In this document: positions 38,723 through 49,200 of the stretch, piece by piece | Layout: each line of letters begins with the position of its first letter | Position numbering within the stretch: the stretch's first letter is position 1 | NCBI GenBank assembly: GCA_964036195.1 | Contig: OZ038451.1 | Span: 21,030,318 to 21,094,317, forward strand | Source: Sphaerolaimus hirsutus | Lineage: Eukaryota > Nematoda > Chromadorea > Monhysterida > Sphaerolaimidae | DNA length: 64,000 nt | Direction of reading: 5' to 3' | The notes under the pieces: model-generated | Told to the model about the DNA's origin: nothing | What the model saw: the letters and a program-made list of their open reading frames with translations, nothing else | Databases searched by the model: none | Translations under genes and position numbers: made by a program

Positions 38723-41700
38723 TCACTTTCTTTTTGCGGCTAGAACTTTGCCGCCAAAAGGACAAGTGTCTCTATTGAGACAGGATTGACATTTTGGGCC
38801 AATGGGCAGACAAATTTGCTGCCCAAATCCAACTAGCAGGTGGTTCACTTCAGCCCAAGTGGATCTGTGAGATTAAGAATATTTATTATCCTGAGTGTAA
38901 TTGGAAGGATTTGGTAGTGAGGATAAAGAAACAAACATTTTGCAATATGTATATCCAAATGCAGCAAAAAATAAGCGGTGGGAAATTGGCCTGTCAACTT
39001 TCCGTTGCGGTTTTCTAATGGCAAAAGTTTTACTTTCTCATTTTCCATTTTCTGTCAACTCAAAAGTTTGGCACTGTTATTTTCGTTTTCTGTCAGTTAA
39101 AAAGTTACACCTTCCTATTTAGTAGTCAAATGCCACGCACAATGTCAAAAGTATAGTAAAAAATGACTTTTTATTTTAATTGACATTTAGCATGACATTT
39201 GACACTACTTAACATTTTACAGGGTGCGGGACAACCTCCAATCCGGTACAATAAGATCTCACCTTGGCAGAAAACCTTCCAAGTCTTTCCTGGTCGCTTC
39301 TGGTTGTTTGGTTGGCTTGCGCACCCAGCCCAGTCTGTTGGCGACACTGCGTTGGGCAAAGATTATCTATCAAGAGATAATTCAAATCAGGGGTCTCCTA
39401 GATTTTGACCCTCCGGTGGGTTGTATAGATAGCTGAGCGGCCTCCGGGATAGATAGATAACTGGAAAAAATTTGGTGGGGGTTGCGGGGGGCTCTCAGAC
39501 CCTGTAAAATGTCAAATGTCATGCAAGTGTCAAATGATGGAAAATTCCCCGAAAAATGTTTAAAAAAATATCAGGTAAAACAATTAAAGAAAATTTGACA
39601 TTTAAATCTGTCATCGAAATTTAAGTGACATTTTACATGACTTTTGACGCTTCGCATGACATCTGACATTTTACAGTGTCACCTAAGGTCAGAATCCAAC
39701 ACCAAAAAGCTCAATCAACCAAAAAAGTGCAAAAAGTAGGTACCGGTGCACGTGGGTGTCGACCCCGATGCCGGTGAGTTGATTCCATGCGCTGCGCATG
39801 CACAAATGGGCCATTTTTGGCCCCACGCCAGGCAGCGCGCACAGGCCATCCAAAGTGGATGGGATGTCTCCCCCGTGCTGAGTTTGGCAAATTGCAGCCG
39901 CCGCTTTGATGTACGCTACTTTTTTCTGGATTTTTTTTAAAAGTTGTCAGTGGTTAAACAAGCGAAATTTTAATTTGATGACGAATTAGTGTTTTCATTT
40001 ACAAATTTAGTAGTCACATATCATTTTACTTGTCACTTATAGGTTTACTTGACAATGTGCATAATTGTCACGCGATGCAGCTAATTCCGCAAGTGTACAA
40101 GTGTCAAGAAAAAGGGTATATCTTAATAAAATTTAATACAATGTCAAGTCACAGGTCAAGTGACAAGTAAAAATGGAGACTAAAAAAGTAAAAAGTGACA
40201 AGTAATGTGACGCACAACTTATCTTTAATATCTGTCACATTTGTTTTTGACTTTGTACTTGTGTTACCACTTATAACTATGCTTGTAAACCTCATCCCCA
40301 AATACCAACTTTATAAAAGCCCACGGGCTTAATAATCTCTTCCATTCTCTGCGCGCTCATCTGCAAAACACCGGCGACGTTGCACTGTTTCGTGTCGATA
40401 AGTCGCCTCATGGCCGCGGAAGTCACCTGGTCCCAGATCCAATTGGAACGTAAGGCGCATGTAAGGCGCACCGAAGTGAGCGCGCTAAATTGTGCGCATA
40501 ACGTTGGGCGCCTTACCTGAGCCTTACCTTCTAATTGGATCTGGCACCTGGTCCTTGGTCTGGCTGGACAGCATCAGTGCTAGAAGCAATTGGAAGCGGC
40601 GCTCCTGTGTTGAGAGTGATGCGGTGTGGAGAAACGTTGTTTTGGATGTGCAAAAAAAGTTGTAAAGTGAAATAGACCCATCATGTTTTCTGTGAGTTAG
40701 GCTGCTCCGATAGGCTTTTGTAAGACACCGATAAACATGATCATTTGTGAGCGCATCATTTTTTCAACATGTTACATTTACACAAAACGGTCATTTTCTG
40801 TTTGATGTCCTCCTAAGTCTCATTTACAGTAGGGTTTTCAACACTTTACCTGGAAATAAAATATATCAGTTTATGGATAACTTCTCAAATTCAGTGCAAA
40901 AACCCTAAAAATTTGTCCGCAATCACAACGCAAACCAACAAAAAACACCTTCTCAAACTCGATATAGCACCACGCACCCGTGGCTCCGCCTTCTTATCGC
41001 AGCAAGTGTCGCAGCCCATGGAATCCACCGGTGCGTCGTTGCCGGCGCGCATAGAACGAATGTTGTCCAATTGCACCCGCCAGGAAGGGGGCGACCAATC
41101 AACGTTCAAGTCTGTGTGGAAAGATGAAATTGGAAGGCTGCCAAGGGAATGCATATGTTATTAATAATACGCATTTATAAATAGATAATAGTTAAAGTAC
41201 AGGTGGCGAAACATCTTTTCAAAGAGCTATTTCCCATGGGGAATTCCAGGGGCCACTCCCAGATCCAATAAAACACCCTGCAACATGTAGAATGTCGTGC
41301 AAAATGTCAGAAGTCATAGAAAATGTGATGAAATATGTCAAAAATGAGTAAAGAAAATTGACATTTTACACCACTTTTAACACTCTGCATGACATGTGTC
41401 AAACAGGGAAAAAGAGCTAAGAGGATTTCTCAAATCTAGCACAGTAGTGAGCCACTGATAACCGGCAGTGGTACGGTACTGACCATTTTCAACATGGCTT
41501 TAAACGGCGCGGTAACGTTTCACATTTACAGGTATCTATTTGAAAGTAGAAAAATTTTTGAAGGTACAGCACGATTATTTTCACAGCCTAGATTATAACT
41601 CGAATCTCAAAAACGACCTAACCTTCAATATCAGGTGAATTTTCAGCAAAATCCGCAGTGCTAACATTAGCACTATCAGAAGCTTCACTGGTTTTTACAT

Positions 41701-41899
41701 CTGTCCTTTTAGACCTCTTTTTAACTTTTCTGCCGCTGTTATTGTTATTTTTGTCGTTAGGCGATTTTCCCGCCGCCGCAGAAGTTCGTCGCCGAGTCAC
41801 GGCGGGCATTGGCGTAAAATTGAAACTTGCCGCAGATTTTGCACTTTGTAACCGGATAGAATTGTAGCCAGTGAATAGAATTCGATTAAAGCTTCGCAT
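38723..41899 (-). CDS. NTHL1: NTHL1: endonuclease III-type DNA glycosylase/AP lyase
   Basis: Removes oxidised pyrimidines and nicks the abasic site in base excision repair. Minus-strand exons: 41899-41623, 41111-40978, 40604-40548, 40426-40310, 39925-39744, 39346-39263, 38864-38723. All junctions are GT-AG and in frame, giving 330 aa. Residues 1-30 resemble a mitochondrial presequence; KVKKRSKR near 60 is a probable nuclear signal. SSQTKDQV starts the helical core. The HhH motif LPGVGPK carries the catalytic lysine (about K232), and GVDTHVH the catalytic aspartate (about D251). The 4Fe-4S cluster cysteines follow C-x6-C-x2-C-x5-C (about 302, 309, 312, 318). Divergent with the kinase gene at 42455. 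The intron 40427-40547 is a transposon (see separate entry). Confidence 0.95.
39497..39681. mobile_element. TGTCATG-rich element in NTHL1 intron
   Basis: ACCCTGTAAAATGTC near the left is mirrored by GACATTTTACAG at the right; CATG-containing TGTCAAATGTCATG iterations fill the body. It lies in the intron between the HhH exon and the next exon. A second fragment of the family (about 39120-39240) is in the following intron. Confidence 0.6.
40432..40544 (-). mobile_element. Introner-like MITE forming an NTHL1 intron
   Basis: 113-bp element with inverted ends CCAGATCCAATT/AATTGGATCTGG and inner GGCGCC-TTACC repeats. It is flanked by the perfect 8-bp duplication CACCTGGT (40424-40431, 40545-40552), which reads ACCAGGTG in the gene. 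Splicing at AG|GT in each copy removes 121 nt (40547-40427, GTGCCA...ACCAG) and leaves one ACCAGGTG. That restores the conserved DQVTSAAM reading frame. Stronger-looking donors (AAG|GTAAGG, CAG|GTAAGG) lie just inside but would break frame. Confidence 0.88.
41258..41410. mobile_element. TGTCATG-rich element in NTHL1 intron 1
   Basis: Begins CCCAGATCCAATAAAAC, sharing its first 12 bases with the introner-like element at 40432. It continues into CACCCTG and AATGTC/GACATG repeats of the TGTCATG family. The right end is not clearly delimited. Confidence 0.5.
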
Positions 41900-42454
41900 T
41901 AGCTGCTGAAAGGAATGAGAAAGTAATTCAATTATTTATAGTGTACTAAGTCAACATTCAAATGCACAAAAAAGCGGGCCAAAAACGCGATCCCAAAAAT
42001 GCGCAAAAATCGCCACAATTGAGCCTACAAAAAAAGAGCAAAGAGAGCCACACAAGCAGCAACCGCTCTCCACACATCAACCAATTGGGACCCAGAAAAT
42101 TTCCACCCAACCCTCCACTGGAACTGACTGGCTGGCGGCGAGGCTCGAAACTTGACCCGACTCGGAAATCGGTCAAAAGTGCCCGACAAAAGTGGATATT
42201 GCCGGTGAACTAGTGAACACCATGCCACTACACAACCGGCGCCAATTTGCCGGCACACTTACATAACTACTGGGAACCCGACATTGACCCGTCCCGAATC
42301 TACATTAAATGCGAAATGGGCACGCACATTTGACCCGAATCGCCAGATTTGACCCGGGTCGGGTTTCGAGCCGACCAGTTTGAGTTTCCTTTGCAGCCGG
42401 CGCTATAACACGAAAATAAAAGGCAACAGACTCGATTGAATTTTGGCGCCAAAA
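41900..42454. promoter_or_regulatory. Divergent promoter region of NTHL1 and kinase genes
   Basis: 555 bp between the two start codons, which point away from each other. The region is less repetitive than its surroundings. A basic 83-codon ORF (41962-42213, +) lies inside; it could be an alternative first exon but nothing else supports it. No clear TATA box. Confidence 0.55.
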
Positions 42455-43249
42455 ATGAGCAACAGAAAGCCGCGAGGCAACCGACATAGTGGAAGGGCTG
42501 ATGCCGATCCACCGCCTAGACACAGGAGGGCGCAGAAACCAAGGTGAAAATTGTCGAGTTGGGGGAAGGGGGGTCACCCCCCAAATCGCCCAGCTATATA
42601 CCTATCCCGGAGCCCGCTCATATATCTATCTATCCCGGAGGCAAAATTTTGGGCTACTATCCTCTACCCCCCTCCCCCAAATCGGACAGCTATCTACCTA
42701 TCTGGAGTGACTTTTGAGAAACCATACCCCAATTCTCGGTCAAAATCGCTATTTTTCATACATTAAAAAAGTAGATTTTCACCTCCAAAATCACTAGTTC
42801 ATGTGTCTAATAGCCTTCTTTCAGCTATGTTTAGTACTAAACACCTTCCCGGTCACGTCCGGCACCCTATTTTTGATCGTACTTGTGACACCCTATCTTC
42901 AGTTCTAGGGCGCGCCAGAAGCTGAAACTTGGGGGAGATATTGGCGCAACCCCCCTCTACCTCTCAGGGTGGGTCGCCGCGACCCCCCTAATTCATGCGA
43001 GGTAGAGGGGGGTTGCGCCAATATCTCCCCCAAGTTTCAGCCTCTGCGGCACCCTAGAACTGGGTATAGGATGTGAGAAGTAAAATCAAAAAATGGGTGC
43101 CGGACGTGACCGGGAAGGTGTTTATATGTGCCTATCTACCCATTTTCAGCCATTTTCACCTACTTAAGCAATTTTTCACCCTTCCTTCCTTATACACCTT
43201 GAAAAAGCCTACATATCGAATCTCCAGATAGATAGATAGATAGATAGAT

Positions 43250-43282
<33 letters not shown>

Positions 43283-46200
43283 ATAGATAGCTGGCGGATT
43301 TGGGGGGTAACCCCCCAGGGGTCTCCTAGGGGGGGGGGCTGGGGGGGGGCTGCCCCCCCCAGATCGGCCAGCTATCTATCTATCCCGGAGGCCGCTCAGC
43401 TATCTATCTATCCCGAGGCAAAATTTTTGGCTACTACCCCAAAAGACCCCCCCCCCCAAATCGCTCAGCTATCTATCTATCTGGAGTGGTTTTTGAGAAA
43501 TTTTGCCCCAATTTTCGCTCAAAATCACTAATGTTCGCACCTTTTTATAGTTTCTCACCTTCAAAATCGTGCTTTCCGGCTATATACATGGTTATATACC
43601 TATTTTTAGCCATTTTATACCTACTTTTGGCTACTTTTAACTAGGGTTGAAAAAAAAACGTTTTTTTTTAACTCGATGTTTTTAAAAAAAAACAACGTTT
43701 TTTAAAAAAACAACGTTTTTTTTAAAAAAAAACAACGTTTTTTTTAAAAGCTCCCAGATATGACCTAGTGTCAACATATATAGGTATATCAGACACTGGC
43801 AATACTCTGTGATGTTAAATATGACCATATAATGGCTGTGGAGCCATGGGATAGCATTATAAGTGGTGATTTGTGTCAAAAATATCCATTTTTCGTCAAC
43901 ATATCGTTCGTATATCGCCTTATAGTCAAATGTTTGTGACTTCAGGTAAAGTTTGGCACGGAATGGTGATCAAACAAGGTTATAAAAGGAGGTTGTTACT
44001 TTGGGAGTGAAGTTACACACTGTGGAGGTACATGGAAGCACATTACCTCAATATTATATATTACAGCGACATATGTCGGCTTATTCACCCATGGTAGCGC
44101 ATAGAAATGGATGTTTTGATACTAAAAATGCAACAAAACCAATGAAAACAACCACCAATGTCAATTTGTGTGTGAAATTGCGCGCTTGCGCGCAAAAATT
44201 TTGCAAAATACCTAGTGCTTAGTACTAAAAATTTCGGCCGATGTTTTTAAAAAAAAAAACATTTCGGACGTCATGTTTTTTTAAAAAAAACAACGTTTTT
44301 TTTATAAAAAAAACGTTTAAAAAAAACATCGGCCAACCCTACTTTTAACTGATTATTAGCGATTTTTTTCCCTTTCTGCCTTCTTAACCTTGAAAAAGCC
44401 TATAAATTGTGCCCCCGCCAGCCCCCCCCCAAGCCCCCACCCAGAAAAATTTTCCAACTATCTATCCCTCCGGAGGAGCGATTTGCTATCTATCCAGCCC
44501 CCGCGAGGGCCAAAATCCTGGAGACCCCTGTAACCCCCCACCCCCTACTAAACCCCTGATTCGGAGGGATAAGACAACCGCGCGACGGATGTCCACCGAG
44601 TGCAGATGTCTACCGAGCTCAATGTCCACCGGTCATCGACCCCCTCAGGCCGGGTCGCGTGACGCGCACGGGTCTGCCGCCGGGCTCGCTGGCGGGCAGT
44701 AGTTTCGAGTCGGACAGCGACGGCCGCAGCAGCGTCAAGGGCAGCGGCAGCGGCGGCAGCAGCGGCGGAAAACAACAAAAGCCCGTGCTGCCCGACGGAC
44801 AGGTGCGGGGGACATGTGATCCGTTTGGGGGATTTGAATTCGGGTCGGGTCTGTTTGTGGGACCGGTACCGCTGAAACCCGAGCAAAATGTCATGTCAAG
44901 TGTGGAATGTCAAATTAAATTAGAATGTCATGGGAAATGAGCAGTAAGATGGAATGAAAATGACATGACATTTACGTTTTGTAAATTTGACAAGTTTATG
45001 TGAAGTTTTATTTACATGACATTTTACTGGGCGCGGGGACCGGTTCTTGCGATGGCCCATGTTTTTTACGATCTAAAAACCGAATCTCAACCAAATTTTT
45101 GGGTACTTATGCACTAGGTATTTTAGATTCTTTTGCAGGCAAATTCTCTACCTCCCATACACATAACCATCGCTGGTCGTTTTATCAGGTTCTCAAGCAT
45201 TTTAGCGTTTAAAATCTCCCTTAACCCTCCAAAATACCCCCAACCCCCCCCCCCCCAGGAGTGGTACCACGGTCTTCTACCGCGGGAGGACATCACGCGC
45301 ATGCTCACCCGCCAGGGGGACTTCATCGTGCGCCAGACCGAGACGTCGCCCGGCCTGCTCGGCTACGTGCTCTCCGTGTGCTGGGACAAGAAACCCAGGC
45401 ATATTATTATACAGGTGGAGATTGGGGGTAGCTTGAGTTTTGACCCTTAAGGGGGTTGGATGGATGGTAAATCACTCTGGGGGGGGGGGGTTGGGGTAAG
45501 TACTAAAAAGTAAAAATAGCTGAAAATGGGCTGTTAGACACACGAACTGCTGATTTTGGAGGTGAAATTCTGACAAAAAGTATGAAAATTAGTGATTTTG
45601 AGCAACATTTAAGGAAAAATTTCTCAAAAATCGCTCCGGATATATCCGGAGCGCCAGATAGCTGGCCGATTTAGGGGGGGGGGTCGAGGCATACTAGCCA
45701 AAAAGTTTGCCTCCGGGATAGATAGATAAATAGCTGAGCGGCCTCCGGGATAGATAGATAGCTGGGCGGTTAGGGGGGAGGGGGTTACCCCCATTCGAGA
45801 CCCCTAGGTGGGATTGTAGAGGGGGAATGTATAGTGGGGAAAAGTGACAGAATGGTGTCGGGGGCTATTCAGATAAGAGGGGTATTCAGATAAGGAAAAG
45901 TGGTGCCAATGGTGCCAGGCGCCATAGCGCTTTTTATTGGCGCTACCACCAGGCGCCAGCGGGACCACTGTATGAAGGTTCTAGGTCGAATATGAGACTT
46001 TAGTCATCGACATCTTCAGTTCTTGGGGGAAACACCGCCGCACACTTTAAGCCCCCCCATGGCTCCCAAGCTGACCAGACTATCTCAAATGTTTTAATCT
46101 TTACAAACACACAGCAAAGCGATGTGCAAGAGCGAATGGTCTACACTTTGGGCGAGGGCAAGCGCACATTCGAAACGATTATAGATTTGGTCAAATTTTA

Positions 46201-49200
46201 CCTGCGCACATCAGAACCCCTGCCTAAGTCAGTTGAGCAAATGCAGTTGACATTGATGCACCTCAGTTGACAGTTTTTATAAGACCGCGTGGGCAGACGA
46301 ATATTCCGTCAAATAATCCACCCTCTTCGATCCGCCTTTCTATTTCTTTTCGCCTTAACGTGGTATCCAACCCATGGTGAACAGTTCAATCAAAGAAATC
46401 CGGTAGACCTCAAATATCCAGCTACCGTATTTCCTCGAAATACCCCCCCCCCCCTCTCGAGACCACTATGAAACAATCACCCCCCCTCGAAATACCCCCC
46501 CCCCCCAGATTGAGTGTAAAGAGAACGTACATGACAAATACTGCAGTTTATGTTCTGCGTAGTGCAGAACACACGTTAAAACAATGTCGTAATCCTGTTA
46601 GGACAGTGTTTATACCATCTACGTACTACTATTAGTCTACAGGAGTCTATACATGTCAGTTATTGATGCATTTTTCTACCCCAGTGTACAACACAAACGA
46701 CGATTTTGTACTAGGATTTGAAAAAATTTCTGGCGAAATAATACCCCCCCCTCGTTTAACCCCCCCCCCTCTCGGGACCACTATGAAACAATCACCCCCC
46801 GGGGGCATTTCGAGGAAATACGGTATACTCAGCGGACATGATACTCTGCCCTCGCACTCATTTATGTCTCACATTGGAAGCGTGCCAAATGATGGTAAAG
46901 CATGTGATTTTTGTGTAAAATATGAAGATCATTGTTGTGAATGAGTTAACGTATAACAGCGATCACCTTTTTCCACTTATGAAAATCGCATACGTAAAAT
47001 ATCGTTGGCACGCTCACAGCGGGAACCACGCGTGTAGGGTGTAAAGTAACTGGACTATACCACTAAATTCATCGAAAAACCTCAAAATAAATCGCCCCGC
47101 AGTTCCGACTACATTCTAATGAACCCAGTGCCCCGACAAGACTGGGAACTGCGACACGAGCACATAAAACTGGACAAAAAACTAGGTGAAGGCGCTTTTG
47201 GCGAGGTGTTCCTGGGAATGTTGGTGCTGAACAGTCAGGTGCCAGTCCCGGACCCTGTAAAAGACTCTGTAAAGAGTGAAAGGCTCAGTAAAATGTCATG
47301 TGTCATGTAAAAAACACAGTAAAGTGTCATGTGTCATGGAAAAACCCTGTAAAGTGTAATATGTCATGTAACAGACCCTGAAAAGTGGGATATGTATCCA
47401 AATCTTATTGTAACGTATCAAAATCTTATGTTTCAGTATCCTTATCTTTTGGATCTAAAGGGACAATAAGATCTTAATACACACGCCCCTTTACATGACA
47501 TTCGACACCTTACATCGTCTTTTACAGGACACATGACATTTTACAGGGTCTTTTACACTTTACAGAGTCTTTTACAGCGTCTGGGACTGCACCCAGAGCG
47601 ACCCACTGCCTGTAGCCGTGAAACGGTCCAATGTTTCTGAATCGCTCACAAAGGATGATATTAATAAACTCATTGCGGAGGTGAGTCGATGGAAAAATGG
47701 TTCTACGCAAACTGCGGTAGTTGACACCGCTGTCAATTGGTTTACATGTCAATTCAAATTCTAGTTGACTGATCGCGGAATCGTGTTCAAATGTGAAAAT
47801 GAGATTCTTATGTCCGTTTGGACATTGTGTTCCCCGTCAACTGAAACCAGCATACTGTCAACTAGTTTGCGTAGCGCCTTTGGCTGGTAGCTCACAGCCA
47901 CGAATTTTAACGCCAGTTTGCACTGCAGGTGCGAATAATGCAAAAATTTGAACATGAGAATATTGTCAAGCTGCATGGCGTAGCCGCCGACAAGCAACCC
48001 ATTATGATAGTCATGGAATTATGCAACCAGGTAAAGTATAACTTAAATGCTTACAATAGAGCTACTGACAGGTGCACTATCAGGCGACATATTAAAAACC
48101 CCTGCTTCCGTGGGCCAAGTGCGAACAAAGTAGTAATTGACAAGTGACACTTCAAGAGACAAGTAAATTTGTAATTCTTGTCGCTTTTGGGTTTAATAAA
48201 CTCGACTGACCACACAACTTTTCTCGCCACTTGTCCAGTAGCGAAATCGGCCTCAGGGTTAACAAATATTGGCATTTCGCCAACAATAAACTAAAACAGC
48301 AAATTGGCGCATCGCCACCCCCCTGCCCCCCAAAAAAGAAAAAAATTGTTTCGAAAAAACCCAGGGCGCCCTAAACAGCTACTTGCGAAGACACGGCACA
48401 AAAACATCGATCGAAGACAAATATCGGTGGTGTTTGGAAGCGGCGAACGGAATGAGCTACCTACATGATATGACCTGCCTGCACAAAGACCTGGCGTCTA
48501 GAAATTGCCTCTTGCAAAGTAATAAAATCAAATTGGCCGATTTTGGACTGTCTGAGGTGGGCGCTTGGGTCGAATGCAAGTGAGGGTCTCATTTACCCCC
48601 GATGTTATGTAAAGAATCTCGATTTCTCTTGTATATTATTCCGATCCGGAAACTATACAAGAGCGTGAGTGTTACCACCTGATACAAGACAATGGTAGTA
48701 GAGCTAACGTAATCGTCTGAATTGAAAATTACGGTAGTTTTTTGCTGCAGTATGTCTCTGAATGTACTATAATCCCTCAAATAGGATTATGGTAGTTTTG
48801 ACATAAAAATCGGGTGTTTGTGCCATGTGTTTTACAGAGAATGTTACCAGGGACGTACGCAGGATTTTTGAGCGGGGGGGGCGGATTGTATACGGAGCCC
48901 GGCGAACGGGGGGGGGGGCGGCGCCCCCCCCCCCCTAAATTTTGGCCCTTAAGTAAAGAAATGGAGCCATGGCGCATGCGCCATTTGTAGGCGCCAACGC
49001 CATGGCAGTATTGGCGCTGGCGTTGGCACCAACGTCTACTATATAGGTATCTTTATATACCTATATTTCGTACTAGAATCATGTTGGGTGCTTTTCTAAC
49101 GCTGCTAGGTACCTAAAAAGACATAGTAATCATTGGGTGGGTATTTGCGCGCTTGCGCGCAAAAAATTTTTAGAAGTGCCCACAAAATCGCTTTAGAAAA

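Larger units (their letters stand above)
42544..44648. mobile_element. Kinase intron 1: four-level nest of elements
   Basis: Almost the whole 2.1-kb intron is transposon. A diverged CAGGGGTCTCC-type element (from about 42570) hosts the TAAACACC foldback 42838-43124, a (GATA)n run, and the complete CAGGGGTCTCC element 43316-44530. That element in turn hosts the TAGGGTTG element 43642-44341. Insertion order follows from intact target duplications at the two innermost levels. Confidence 0.85.

Noticed and set aside
41962-42213. 83-codon basic ORF in the divergent promoter
   Set aside because: Starts with ATG, but its possible donor phase does not match kinase exon 2 and no homologue is known to me. 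The ORF at 42455 joins in phase instead.
42560-42766. ORFs with YLSR repeats near the kinase first exon
   Set aside because: They translate the TATCTATC blocks of the CAGGGGTCTCC-family element.
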